A stretch of DNA of 64,000 bases from NCBI GenBank assembly GCA_027924645.1, contig BSBN01000187.1:11054001-11118000 (forward strand). The letters are read 5' to 3'. The stretch is from Cunninghamia lanceolata. Taxonomy: Eukaryota > Streptophyta > Pinopsida > Cupressales > Cupressaceae. The notes under the pieces were generated by a model. That model had not been told where the DNA came from. It saw only the letters and a program-made list of their open reading frames with translations, and did no database searches. Position numbers and translations under genes: made by a program. This document shows positions 35,779 through 48,107 of this stretch, one piece after another (the stretch's first letter is position 1; each line of letters opens with the position of its first letter).

Positions 35779-37310
35779 TTGAATTATTCTAGGAAAAGGT
35801 TTACTCCTCAAGTAATTGAGATAACTGAAAAGCCTTGCCCCAAGTTCAAGAAACATTTCTTTAAATCACTGGAAAATGATCCTGTAGGGGCATTCTCAAT
35901 TGCTCCACTTGGAATTATGCATATGGAAGATGTTAGGGCATATATTCATACCAATCTAAAGGAATATGATCACATGAATCTAGGAAAACTATACTTGGAT
36001 GAACTGACTACTGTTGATGTTATGTTGAAAGATAAATATAAAGTTCTAGGAGAAAAGAAATTAGACACTTGAATGGATTTTCCCACGATTCTGAATGATA
36101 CATGGGTTAAGTTTATTCTAAGCAGGATTCATGATGAGTTTTTGTGGCTTGATGAACCATACATGATAACTAAAGAAGCTATCAAAGCTGTAACTAGTAT
36201 GAGTTCCTCTAGAAGGGTTCCAGGTTCAAAGAAAATAAAGAACAAATTAGTAATGCAGCTAATAGGAGCCAAATTTGATAAGAAAGCCCTCATAATAAAT
36301 GATATTAAGGATCCGGCTGTCAGATTTTCATCAATGATTATTGGGTACAAAATATACTTTTCCAATAGGGAAAATTTTGTGTCTACACTGGCTATATACA
36401 CAGCATATGACATGATAAAAAAAATACTAATTATGACCTATGCAAATTTCTCTAGAGTGAACTAATGAGAACTTGAAAAAAACAAAAGAGACTAGCCATC
36501 CTTTCAAATATGGAACATTGATCACTTGTTTACTATTCTACTTCCTGAGAGAATTGCCTAGCTTAGGAAACATTGTTTGGCTTGATCACACACCAATAGC
36601 CACTCAAATAAGAAATCACATGCAAAGTTTGGGAAATGTAGACAAGTAGAATGAAATCTTATGGGGATACTTCAAGAACTTTCAAAAGAAAATGGTATGC
36701 AGAGTCTGGATACCTGAAAATGTAGTGACAAAGTATGAAAAGGACATTGTATTCATGGTAGACAAAGACAAATGCTTCATGGAATTTGTAGAACCAAGAA
36801 CTGTATGGGTCCCTACTTTAGGGTATGAAGTTGCAGAAGATGTTTTGACTGAATTAGTTGTTGTACTACTGAGCAAACTGAAAGATCTCAAAGAAGATAG
36901 ATTTGGGACATTCTTAAAATTATCCTCTAGAATGTCTAGGGAACATGAGCAATCAGAGAAAACATCAGATGAACAAACAATTTAGGCAAAAACCAAAATA
37001 GAAGGATCAAAGTCCATAAGAGCTCTGGGAGAATGGACATCAATTACTCTAGAAAGGAAAGATGAGAAATCTAAAATGGAAAAACCAACATCTAGCCCTA
37101 GAAAAAGGATAAGGACCTCATCCATTGCAGGAGCCACAACTAAAGTAGAGAAAGAAAAGATAGTAGAATAGAAGAAAAGAAAGAAAGTCACACTTAGTGA
37201 AGAACAAATAGCAAGAGACACTATTGCAAATCTAGTTCCAATTGACTATGCTAGATTTTTTTTGGAAAAGCAACAAAGAACACAAACCTTAGATTTACTT
37301 GAGTTTCTAC
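35779..37310 (+). pseudogene. E1 ORF2, 5' part (unknown protein)
   Basis: Starts at the ATG at 35779. The first 230 residues align with E2 ORF2 along their length: P-C-x-K-F-K-K-H, D-P-x-G-A-F-S, a V-R-x-Y-I-H motif, a WVKF-SRIHD segment, an I-T-K-E-A-I-K-A-V-T-S helix and MIIGYKIY. A TGA at 36070-36072 and a one-base change in the A-run near 36415 break the frame. Alignment continues in another frame to about 36950 with LWGYF and a V-P-T-L-G-Y-E-V segment, then a charged region. The Copia insertion at 37311 cuts the gene; its 3' part resumes at 44845. No known enzyme motif is visible. Confidence 0.7.
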
Positions 37311-38857
37311 TATTGCAAGTATCTGCCTAATCAATGTTGTCATTGATGTCAACATTTCTTTGTTGTCATTGGTGTCAACTATGTTCTATTCTATTACTTG
37401 TTTAAAAGCCTTGTGTGTTGAGGATATTGAGAAAATTGGCCTCTTTGGAAGAATCAAGTGAGTTATAGTGAAGTGCAATATAGACAGAGAGTTGTATGCT
37501 AAAGAATAGTCTGGTAGACTACTCCACATTTCTTGATGGATGAAGATCTTGGTTTGTGGATTGGAAGTTATTTAAAGAGATGTCTGAAAATGTTAAATTC
37601 TGAGTTTGAGCCTCTGGTGTGAAGTTGTGAAAAAGTTGCATTCACCATAGTAAAGTCTACTCCTTCTGATTATTCTCTGGTGATAGGGAGAAAGTATTAT
37701 GGTCCACATTCCTCTGCAATAAATTATTTTGCTCTATGGTTCTAGAGGGAAGTCTGGGATGATGATAAGTGCCTACAAATGTAGTGGTTCATGTTTTGGT
37801 CGTCTGCCAGCTATCTTTCTTTTATGATAGTTGAAGACAGTGAAGTTCATGTGTTCCAGTGAGAAGATTCCTATGGATAGAGTGGTTAATGTTCATGCAG
37901 TTGCTCCTGATGATTATAATGTGCTTGTGGATGTCTCCTAAACATGTTCCTATCTTGACATTGGTCCACGTTAAGGAATTGAGATACTGTTTGAAGATTG
38001 TTCCCAGATAGTGTAACGTGTAACCAGTCTTAGCTGACTTGGTTAATTCTAGTTATTACAAAGACTCCTTGAAGATTGTGGAAGTGTGTTGTGGTGTGGA
38101 AGATTGTTTTTGAGTCCCAGCTAAGGTGTGGTGTGATCCACATACATCTTTACTTCATTTCCTTTGCATAATATTGTAATAGGTCAAGACCTATTTTGTA
38201 AATTTTTGTAATACCAACCTTGGAGATTGTTCCAATGGTTGATGATTCTAATGCTGACCTTGATGATCATTCCAAGATTGATGAAGTGTATAAATACTTG
38301 TAGTTGAGTCATGGAAAAGATGTCCTTGTGTAAAGAAGGGAAGATAAGGAAAAAGGTGGAAAGGTAGAGCAAAGGACCGATTGTAATTCAATGTATTATT
38401 CTCAGACATGAAGAAAATGTTGATCGTGGCAGTGAGCCTAGTAGTGAGCCACTAGTAGGGTTTAACCACCCTCAGGGTTTAACATCCCTTATTGTAATCT
38501 TTCTACGTTTAAGGTTGTGGCAGTGAGCCTACTAAACCTAGCTATACTTCATGGCAGTGAGTCAGTATGTTCTAGGCCCGTGGGGTGACCAAGCTTGAAC
38601 ACCATTTTTCAAAAGATTACAATATATCTTGAGAGCTAATCCTCTCCATGGTTTTTCCCCACCTTGGGGTTTTCCACGTAAAAATCTAGTGTCTCTTGTG
38701 TATAATGTTGCATCTGTGTTTAAGTTTTTGATTAAATGCATTTATTGTTAAATCATAATATATGTGGATAAGTGATTGATGTTTAAATGAAGAAGTGTTT
38801 CAAGTTTTTGTGACAACTGATTCACCCCCCCTCTCAATTGTCTGATGCATTTCAACA
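37311..38857 (+). repeat. Copia 5' LTR
   Basis: Starts TATTGCAAGTATC and ends TTTCAACA. It carries GGCAGTGAGCC-like motifs (38427-38565) and the GGTTTTTCCCC / GGGG-TTTTCCACGT hairpin (38650-38682). Confidence 0.93.
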
Positions 38858-38876
38858 TTTGGTATCAAACCAAGGT
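38858..38876 (+). promoter_or_regulatory. Copia primer-binding site
   Basis: TTTGGTATCAAACCAAGG right after the LTR, a mutated initiator tRNA-Met site. Confidence 0.8.
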
Positions 38877-38915
38877 TCCTCTGAAGAAAGTCTAACAGCT
38901 TGAGGAAGATCCAAA

Positions 38916-41265
38916 ATGTCTTATAAGAAGGAAGCACCACATTTTGATGGGACAAACTATGCTCTTTGGAAGGCACGGATGAGAAGTCATCTTCTTTGTC
39001 TTGGTTATAAAGTATAGAAAGTTTTAGAAACAAAATACACCTTGCCTTTGAATGGTTTGATGACTGAAGATGAAATCAAGGAATATGAAGTGGATGTCAA
39101 AGAAAAAGTTGCTCTGTTAAGTTCATTAAATGACATAGTAGTAACAAAATTTGTGGATCTTGAAACTACAAATGAGGTATGGGAAAAATAGAAAAATCTA
39201 TATGAGGGAGATAACTCTGTGAAAGATGTCAAGCTACAAAGTCTAAAGGTGATATATGAAAGTTTGAAGATGAAAATATATCATCCTTTATGCAAAGAGT
39301 TGATGAACTTGTCATTGGAATAAAAGGTATGGGGGGAACTCTTGGTGATAAGGAAGTTGTAATGAAAATTCTTAGATCACTGCCAAAGACCTACAGTCAC
39401 AAGGTAGATGCAATTGAAGAATTCATGTAAGTAAAAGATGTTGACAGAGATCACTTGCTTGGTAAACTTGCTGCCTTTGAGATGAGAGAGTTTGGTGATG
39501 CCCTACCAAAAGTAGAGACTGCTTTCAAAGCCAGTACTTCTGGGAAAACCTTCAGATTAGAAAAGTACAAGGTAGAATCAGATGATGAGCTCGATGAAAT
39601 TGAAGCCAACTTTGTGGATAGATTGCAAAGAGGATTTGGTAAGTTTAAAGGTAAATTACCTTTCAAATATTTTTCCTACGGCAAAGTAGGCCACTTTGCT
39701 TCTAGATGTCCTGAAAGAATTGAAATAAATAGGAAAAGATATGAGAATAGGCCTGTGATCCAAAATAAATGTTATTATGTTGAAGATTTTGATGATGATG
39801 GAGTATTAGATAATGGTGAACTAGATAATGCTAGTACCTTCGGTAATGAATGCTTGTTTATTGCTATTAAAGAAGAACCTATGTCTACTATTCCTGCTAG
39901 CTATATGAAGAAAGAAAAACCAGCAGAAAGTGCTTTGGTCGCTCAGGTTGTTGAAGACAAAGATGAATTGGTTATTGATAGTGGCTGCTCTCACCACATG
40001 ATTGGTGACAAAAGTAAGTTTGTAAGTTTGGAAAGATATGATGGTAGACTGGTTAGATTTGGAGATGATATAGCTGGTAAGATTTGTGGAAAATGATCTA
40101 TTTATTTTGATGGCAAGCATAATATTGAAGATGTCTTGTATGTGAAAGGATTAAAGCACAATCTTTTGAGTGTGGGTCAGATGTGTGAAAAATGGTATGA
40201 CCTAAGCTTCAAGGACAATGGATGCAAGATCAGGGAAAGCTTTGGAACAGTCATTGCAACTGGTAAGAAGACTAGAGGTAATATTTACCACATGAAAGGA
40301 ACTGAAAATTACTATTTATTGGCTCAGACTGATGAAAGTTGGCTATGACATAGAAGGTTGTGTCATATCAATTTTGAAAACATTATGAAGATAAGTAATG
40401 TACAGGCTGTTAGAGATTTGCCCAAGCTGGTGAAGCTTGCTAATCCTATTTGCAAGGAGTGTCAATTTGGGAAGAAAACAAGAACAAGTTTCAAAAGCAA
40501 GGACCAATCAGTTGATGGATTACTGGAACTAGTGTATATAGACTTGTGTGGACCTACCAGAGTAAGAAGTTTGTAAGGAGATAGGTATTTCATGTTTCGT
40601 ATTGATGATTATTCAAGAATGACTTGGGTTACCTTTTTGAAAGAAAAATTAGAAGCTCTAGATAAGTTCAAGGCATTTAAGGCAATGGTTGAAAATGAGA
40701 TGGATTTGAAGATCAAATGTTAAGGTCTGATAGAGAAGGAGAGTTCACATCAAATGAATTCAATTTCTTTTGCGAAGAACATGGGATAAAGAGACAATTA
40801 TCTACACCTAGAACTCCACAACAAAATGGAGTCATTGAAAGGAAAAACAGAACAGTTCAAGAAGCTGCTAGAACCATGATGAAGGAAGCTGATCATCCAT
40901 AAGTATATTGGATAGAGGCAATTCACACTGCTATATATATCCTAAATAGAGTCTAAGTCAAAGGTAACAGTTCTAAGACCCTTTATGAATTGTGGTATGG
41001 TAAAGTTCCTATTGTGAAATATCTCAAAGTTTTTTGTAGCAAATGTTATATCAAAAGAGAAGAAGATCTAGGCATGTTTGATACTAGGTGTGATGAAGGA
41101 ATCTTCCTTGGTTATTCCACCAAGAGAAAGGCCTACTGGGGCTATAATAAGAGGCTGAATAAGATCATTGAGAGTGCAAATGCCAATGTTGATGAAAGCA
41201 AGGAAAGGTCTCCAGAATCAAGTGGATATGAATCAGAGAAACTAGATGTTTTAGAAGTGGTGTAG
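38916..41265 (+). pseudogene. Copia Gag, protease and integrase
   Basis: Gag starts at the ATG at 38916 with an F-D-G-T-N-Y-x2-W motif of the Copia Gag class. One zinc knuckle near 39665-39710 has lost cysteines (F-S-Y-G for C-x-x-C). The protease shows V-I-D-S-G-C-S-H-H near 39970-39997. The GAG-pre-integrase H-R-R-L-C-H motif with C-x2-C lies at 40350-40480. The integrase core has Y-I-D-L-C-G-P, a D-R-E-G-E-F segment and P-Q-Q-N-G-V-I-E-R-K. At least two frame changes (39030-39250 and near 40720) and stops such as TGA near 40346 (Trp expected), TAA near 40574 and TAA near 40900 inactivate it. The known role is particle formation and DNA insertion. Confidence 0.9.
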
Positions 41266-42927
41266 CATGAAGATAGCTCAGATGAAGAAGATCAAGCTCC
41301 AGAAAGTGCTACCAAGACACCAAGGTATGTAAAACTTAATCATTCTAAAGATCAAATCATAGGAGATAAGAGTAAAGGAATCCTGACTAGAAGAAGAGCT
41401 GTAGAAGAACAAGTAAATTTTTGTCTGATTTCCAAGATTGAACCTAAAATTGTGAATGAAGCTTACAATGATGAGAATTGGGTGAAGGCTATGAAAGAAG
41501 AATTGATGCAGATAGAGAAGAATCAGACCTAGGATCTTGTTCCAAGACCAGCAGATAAAAATGTAATTGGTACCAAGTGGGTTTTCAGAAACAAGATGAA
41601 TGAAAATGGTGAAGTAGTAAGAAACAAAGCAAGGTTTGTATGTAAAGGATACTCTCAAGTTGAAGGAATAGATTTTGAGGAAACATTTGTACCAGTGGAA
41701 AGGATTGAAGCTATAAGAATGTTTCTAGAATTTACTGCCTACAAAGATTTTAAGGTATATCAGATGGATGTAAAGTCTACATTCTTGAATGGAGAGTTGG
41801 AAGAAGAAGTATATATTGAACAACCAAAAGGATTCCAGTCATCAGATCAACGTGACATGGTATGTAGATTGAAGAAGGCTTTGTATGGATTAAAACAAGC
41901 CCCCAGGGCATGGTATGCAAGGTTGGATAGGTATCTGATACAGATTGGGTTCAGTAAAGGTACTATAGACATCAATCTCTACCTCAAGACCAGTGATGAA
42001 CAAATCCTAATTGTATAAGTCTTTGTTGATGACATTATCTTTGGAGGCAATGAAGGTATGCGCATAGTTTATGTTAGAGAAATGCAAAGTGAATTTGAAA
42101 TGTCCATGTTTGGTGAGATGAATTTATTTTTGGGTCTACAAATAAATCAATTAGATAAAGGTATCTTCATTTCTCAGTCTAAGTATGTGAAAGAGCTACT
42201 AAAGAAGTTTGGGATGGAAGATTCTAAACCAGTAAATACTCCCATGATAACTAGTTGTAAGCTGAGAAAAAATGATGATTCACCTATGGCAGATCAGAAA
42301 AGGTACAAATCTATGATTAGAGGACTACTCTATCTGACTCAAACCAGACCTGACATAATGCATATAGTTTGTCTTATGGCAAGATTTCAAGCGGAGACCA
42401 AGGAGTCACATATGATGGAAATCAATAGAATTCTAAGATATCTGAAAGGCACAATAGATTATGGTTTGTGGTATCCAAAGGACAATGATTTTACTCTTAG
42501 TTCATACACTGATGCAGATTGGGCCAGAGATATGGATGATAGGAAAAGTACAAGTGGAGGTGCATTCTTTTTGGGAAAAAGGTTTGTATCTTAGTTGAAC
42601 AAGAAACATGATTCAATATCCATGTCTACTATAGAAGTAGAATACATTGCAATAGCATGTAGTTGCACTCAAGTATTATGGATGAAGTAGACATTGAAGG
42701 ACATTAGAGTTATGTATGAAGATCCAATTGCAATCTTTTGTGACAATAAAAGTGCCATAAACATATCAAAGAGTCTAGTAATGCATTCAAGGACAAAGCA
42801 CATATTCATAAGATACCAATTTCTAAGAGAAAAGGCAATAGAGAATGAAGTCAAGTTGGAGTATGTATCTACAAAAGATTCGATTGCAGATATTTTCACC
42901 AAACCTCCGCCTAAGGATACTTTTTGA
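41266..42927 (+). pseudogene. Copia reverse transcriptase and RNase H
   Basis: In one frame with scattered stops. RT begins near 41460 (W-V-K-A-M-K-E-E) and includes [21 protein letters not shown] and [10 protein letters not shown]. The catalytic F-V-D-D-I lies near 42020-42035, preceded by a TAA. RNase H shows A-D-W-A, I-F-C-D-N-K-S-A and T-K-H-I near the end at 42927. The TAG near 41529 sits where Copia RTs have Trp (N-Q-T-W-D-L-V), and the TAG near 42591 sits in the S-W-L-N-K-K motif, also at the Trp. Lineage looks like Tork/SIRE but this is not settled. Confidence 0.9.
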
Positions 42928-43295
42928 GTATCTCAGAGAAAAGTTAGGGGTTATTACCCCTCCTACTCTAAACTAAGATGCATAAGGGTGCATCAATCTG
43001 GTGTGCCTATTTAGATCCAGATTGATGCTTTTAGGGCTACTTCTCAAAGGGAGTAGTCAGAGAGTTCAGAACAGAAATTGAATTAGAGAAAAAGAATGCA
43101 AGTATATGCCCTTTTCCATTGATGTCAAAGGGGGAGAGAAATCATATGAAAAACTCAGAAGGAAAGAGTGCAAAGAGATAGGGGAGAATCAAAAGGGAAG
43201 AGTGCAAATGTGTAAAGTGATAGGGGAGAATCCTATCTTGGTGGTTGTTGTAGTTTTTCACATCATATGTTGCCATCAATGACAAAGGGGGAGAT
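42928..43295 (+). other. Copia 3' untranslated region with doubled polypurine tract
   Basis: Non-coding. CAAAGGGGGAGA occurs near 43128, and CAAAGGGGGAGAT at 43283-43295 abuts the 3' LTR and is the functional polypurine tract by position. A third run, ATAGGGGAGAAT, occurs twice between them. Confidence 0.75.
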
Positions 43296-44844
43296 TGTTG
43301 CAAGTATGTACCTAATAGGTGTTGTCATTAAAGTCAACATATCTTTGTTGTCATTGATGTCAACTATTTTCTATTCTATTACTTGTTTAGAAGCCTTGTG
43401 TGTTGAGGATATTGATAAAATTGACCTTTCCAGAAGAATCAAGTGAGTTATAGTGAAGTGCAATATAGATAGAGTTGTATGCTAAAGAACAATCCAGTAG
43501 ACTGCTCCACATTTCTTACTAGATGAAGATATTGGTTCATGGATTGGAAGTTATTTAAAGAGATGTCTAAAGATGCTAAATCCTAAGTTTGAACATCCGA
43601 TGTGAAGTTGTGAGAAAGTTGCATTCACCATAGTAAAGCTTGCTCCTTCTGATTATTCTCTAGTGATAAGGAGAAAGTATTATGCTCCACATTCCTCTGC
43701 AATAAATTATTTTGCTCTATAGTTCTAGAGGGAAGTCTAGGATGATGATAAGTGCCTAAAAATGTAATGGTTCATGTTTTGGTGGTCTGTAAGCTATCTT
43801 TCTTTTATGACAGTTGAAGACTGTGAAGTTCTTGTGTTCTAGTGAGAAGATTCCTATGGATAAAGTGGTTAAGGTTCATGCAGTTGCTTCTGATGATTAT
43901 AACGTGCTTGTGGATGTATCCTAATCATTTTCCTATCTTAACATTGGTCCATGTTAAGGAATTGAGATAGTGTTTGAAGATTTTCCCAGATAGTGTAATG
44001 TGTAACCAGTCTTAGCTAACTTGGTTAATTCTAGTTATTGCAAAGATTCCTTAAAGATTGTGGAAGCATGTTGTGGTGTGGAAGATCATGTTTGAGTCCC
44101 AGCTAAGGCATGGCACAATTTGCATACATCTTTACTTCATTTCCTTTACATAATATTGTAATAGGTCAGGTCCTATTTTGTAAATGTTTGTAATGTCGAC
44201 CTTGGAGATTGTTCCAATGGTTGATGATTGTAATGCCGACCTTGATGATCATTCCAAGGTTGATGAAGTGTATAAATACTTGTAGTTGAGTCATGGAAAA
44301 GATGTCCTTGTGTGAAGATGGGAAGATAAGGAAAGAAGTGGAAAGGCATAGCAAGGCAGAGCAGAGGACTAATTGTACTTCAATGTATTATTCTTAGACA
44401 TGAAGAAAATGTTAATCATGACAGTGAGCCTAGTAGTGAGCTGCCAGTAGGGTTTAATCACCCTTGGTGTTTAACAACCCTTATTGTAATATTTCTAGGT
44501 TTAAGGTTGTGGCAGTGAGCTTGCTAGACCTAGCTATACTTCATGGAAGTGAGTCAATATGTTCTGGGCCCATGGGGTGACCAAGCCTGAACATCATTTT
44601 TCAAAGATTACAATATATCTTGAGAGCTAATCCTCTCCATGGTTTTTCCCCACCTTGGGGTTTTCCATGTAAAAATCTTGTGTCACTTTTGTATAATGTT
44701 GCATATGTGTTTAAGTTTTTGATTTCATGCATTCATTGGTAAATCATAATACATGTGGATAAGTGATTGATGTTTAAATGAAGTGTTCAAGTTTTTGTGA
44801 CAACTGATTCACCCCCCCTCTTAGTTGTCCAGTGCATTTCAACA
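43296..44844 (+). repeat. Copia 3' LTR
   Basis: TGTTGCAAGTATG to CAACA, 1549 bases, collinear with the 5' LTR, including the GGCAGTGAGCC-like motifs and the TTTTTCCCC hairpin (44640-44672). Confidence 0.93.
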
Positions 44845-45726
44845 TCTACAAGGACCAATAAATCTGGATTCTATGTCTCTGGTGTAAAACTTCAATTTGG
44901 CATCAATTGTGCAAGCTAAGGCTTAGGAAGAAATGTTGAAAACACATATACATGACAATGAAATCATTGATGAAACATCTGGTATTATGAAGAAGCTGAT
45001 ACCCTCATACCCAAAAGATACATCAGTGTCATCAACTGATCGGCTCAAAGATCTAATAAATTCTATAAGCACTCATTTTCAATCCTTTGAAAAGTCTGTC
45101 AACATTAAGGTTAGAAAGGAATTTGAAGACAAAAGATTGGTAGAGTTAAAAACCAAGTTAGATAGTGACAAGATTCTATTAGAAAATAGTATCAAGAATA
45201 TGGAGAATGCAATCAAGGAAGCCTATGTTATATACAAATTTTGTTTGTCATGGCCTGAGACTACTAAGGAAATAGAAGACAAGGTCAAAAGATTGGAGCT
45301 TCAACTGGAAAATATTTCTAAGACCTTTGATCCAGTAGTTTACTCTATTAGCAGCATGGAAATACAAGTTGTAAATACTCAAAACAACATAAGTAATATG
45401 CTCAGTAGACAGGAAGAAATGAAAAGCAGAATATGCCAGTTGAAATGGATGATAAGCCCTAAAATTGAATTCATGACAGGTCTAACTACATAAGCCTTAA
45501 AGTTCAAGAAATAACTGACATGCCTATTAGTGTACAGAAGGCAAAATATCTGGTATTCCAAGTAAATGAGAACATCCAAATTTTGAATAGCGCAAAGAAT
45601 AGGTGGGTTGGAGAGTTGACACAATTAAAGATTGTGTACAATGATATCCTTTCACATGCAACTAATCGATTTGACAAAATTGTACCTGTACATATGCTGA
45701 AGAATTTGACAATCTTGAAATTTTGA
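44845..45726 (+). pseudogene. E1 ORF2, 3' part
   Basis: It resumes exactly after the Copia target duplication with L-Q-G-P-I-N-L-D-S, matching L-Q-G-P-F-N-F-D-S in E2 ORF2. The long helical tail follows: I-S-T-H-F-x-S-F-E-K, Y-K-F-C-L-S-W, then a coiled coil (open for 186 codons, 44933-45493). Two stops lie in the first 30 codons (TAA near 44884, TAG near 44922). The Y-K-F-C-L-S-W heptapeptide is identical in E1 and E2 and is the best conserved spot of the tail. Confidence 0.75.
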
Positions 45727-45759
45727 TTCAATTTTGATACCTGCACATACACCTTTGCC

Positions 45760-45900
45760 ATTGATGTCAAAGGGGGAGAAGAAAACTAGTGAAAAATGGG
45801 CAAACACCTAAGGGGGAGAAGAAAAATAGAATGTGTATAATAAGGGGAAGTAGATAAGCATTTTTCACTAAGTGTTGCCATCAATGCCAAAGGGGGAGAT
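45760..45900 (+). promoter_or_regulatory. E1 polypurine-tract array
   Basis: CAAAGGGGGAGAAG near 45770, TAAGGGGGAGAAG near 45810 and CCAAAGGGGGAGAT at 45887-45900. The last directly abuts the 3' LTR and is the primer for plus-strand synthesis by position; the others are extra copies. Confidence 0.75.
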
Positions 45901-47113
45901 TGTTGGCAAGAGACACTGATCTAATGAATGTTGAATGTTATCATTGATGGCAACAAGGCTAAGGGTTTCTACCGATATGGCAAAGAGACCTTACTCTGGA
46001 AGAATAAATGACTAAGTATGGGTAGTATACAATATACCAAGTAAGTGACAGTGTTTGAGATGGTATGCCTCCACATTAAAGACATTTGTATGCAATTCAT
46101 ATATGTTGTTCATAGCTACCTAGTGATCACATGTTCCACTATTCAAATCTTGACTTCCTCCAGAAGTCATATGGTAAAAGATCTAAGTCCGGTTGAACAA
46201 AGTTAAGTCAAGAATAGTGCACAGTACCAGAGTAAAAGGGTCTGCATTCCTCCATTGTGGCATATTTTGTCTTGTAGTTCTGAGACAACAAAGATACATA
46301 TCATGACTACCTGAATCTAGAGTTATACCTTCTAAAGTTCCTTTGATCACATTCTACAAGTTGTACTTTATCAGCATCTAGTTTGACAGTATTTCATTGT
46401 GACAGAGCAACAATTCCAAGATCCGCATTTTTAAAAGATTAATGATGAATGTTGGAAAATGGTATTTAGAGTCTCCTATGGTCCATAGTGAAAGTTATGA
46501 TGTGATAGTTGAATTGGTCAAGTGTGTGCTTAAGGGATAGGCTGACAAGAAAGCTAGATCTATATGCAGAGATGACATAGTGTTTGAACAATCAATCTAA
46601 GTGGTTGAATGATTGGTTCAAACCTATATGAAGACTATTGTATGTATGTTTGGATCTGCATTGTTGTTTGCACACAAGATCAATCCGACTAGGTATAACA
46701 TGTGTACACATGTTTCATGTTTGTCTTGCCAACCTAACTGTGAAATAAATAATGTTGCAAATATATATACTTGATGAATTTTAGTGTTGGAAGAGGAAGG
46801 TATGTGCAAATATTGTGTGAATAAAATGTGTGTGCGATCTAAGGTAGTTTTGTGATCAAGAAAAGATAATAAGAGCAGAAGGACAGAGCATATGTGAAAT
46901 AGAGCAAAAAAGCAGGGCAAACATTATGAAGACATTTGAGTCTGTATAGTGAGCCATTAGTGGAACTGCACTTAAGCATTTTGTAGATGCATTTGTAGCA
47001 GTCATCTCTTAGCAATGAGCCAATCCTTCTTCTATCTTCTTTTCTATTCTCTTGGTAGTGAGCCTATTGCAGTGAGCACTTCTTTGGATAGTGAGTCCTT
47101 GGGCAGTGAGCCT
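45901..47113 (+). repeat. E1 3' LTR, truncated
   Basis: Starts TGTTGGCAAGAGACACTG and follows the 5' LTR to GGGCAGTGAGCCT. The last ~255 bases, including the hairpin and CAACA end, are missing because the gypsy LTR starts at 47114. Confidence 0.87.
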
Positions 47114-48107
47114 TGTTAAGGGAAAATTGGTGTAAACATGAATAATCAATATATTAATATCAAAATACCCAAAACTCAACGAAATATAGAAACAAAGAGA
47201 TCAATCAAACAAAAGAACTTCAAAAACTTTTGCAAACCTCAAAGCTTCATAGCTTCCATTGGTTGCCTATCTCAATCGATCTTGCATGTATGAATAAGGC
47301 CCTCAGAGAGTGCACTTCTTTCTTATTCCAAGATTGTCAATGGAGAATGGCTATGATAGTTTCTTTGTAATGAAGATGAGCTTCACAACAATGGTAGTAG
47401 TATGTAGTAATGAGTGTGATCACAAGTAATGAAGGAATTGATGCCAAAGGTGCACTATAATTCCTATAGAGTAAGTTTACTTAAAGCTTGGATGAATGAA
47501 ATGGAAGAATAGGGTTCAATTTATAGACTTGAAAGAATGAAGATCAGTGGTATAGAAAGAATAAGAAGATCAATGGTATAGAATGGTTGAGGAACATGCG
47601 CAAATAAGAAGAAGACAAGTGTCACACAAAAGTTGTTTTATTTGAGTTAACTGCTTTCTTTTCTAAAGATAAGACATGCTTTTCATTAATTAGAAAGTTT
47701 TTTTCGAATTTAAGAGATATTGATAAAAACAAGGTTGATTGAGTCAGTTAACTCAACTTGTGATTTGCTTTTGCATGATTTGAGAGAAATTAAACAATGA
47801 ATTATTTAATTGTGTGCATGAAGAAGAAGATTTATTTTTAGAAGATTTGGAAGAATAAATAAAATATTTGATTATATTTTATTTTTGGAGATTGAGAGGA
47901 TTTAAATAAATTTGTTTATTTATTTATTGATAAAAGAATTAGAATTTAAATAAATATTAAGAATATTTATTTAGATAGAGTCATGTCATTTTTAGGCATA
48001 TACATTTTGCCCCTCTTTGATGCAACACAGTTTATGATGTTGCCTCAAAGAATAAATTGTCTGATAATGATACATGCCCCAATTTTCCCCTGGTATAGGT
48101 TATGACA
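47114..48107 (-). repeat. Gypsy 3' LTR
   Basis: About 994 bases. On the plus strand it starts TGTTAAGGGAAAATTGG and ends GGTTATGACA; GGGAAAATTGG near one end and CCAATTTTCCC near the other form an inverted repeat. Next to the right end, the minus strand reads CTGAGGGGGCATCCTAT, a plausible polypurine tract. The right end is less certain than the left. Confidence 0.62.

Larger units (their letters stand above)
37311..44844 (+). mobile_element. Nested Ty1/Copia retrotransposon, complete but inactive
   Basis: 7534 bases with LTRs of 1547 and 1549 bases, both ending in CAACA. TCTAC is duplicated on both sides (37306-37310 and 44845-44849), so this is a clean single insertion into E1 ORF2. It contains all Copia domains in the order Gag, protease, integrase, RT, RNase H. 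Over the first ~140 bases the two LTRs differ at roughly one base in fifteen, suggesting an old insertion. The 5' LTR starts TATTG instead of TGTTG, a point change in the terminal dinucleotide. Confidence 0.95.
32700..47113 (+). mobile_element. E1: non-autonomous Copia-like LTR element encoding Gag-like protein and ORF2
   Basis: The 5' LTR (32700-34167) and truncated 3' LTR (45901-47113) both start TGTTGGCAAGAGACACTG. A tRNA-Met primer site follows the first and a purine tract precedes the second. Between them are a Gag-like gene and a long ORF2, with no protease, integrase or RT apart from the nested Copia at 37311-44844. Without that insert the internal part is about 4.2 kb. E2 has the same plan, so loss of pol predates both insertions. 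The 3' LTR is cut by the gypsy LTR at 47114. Confidence 0.85.
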
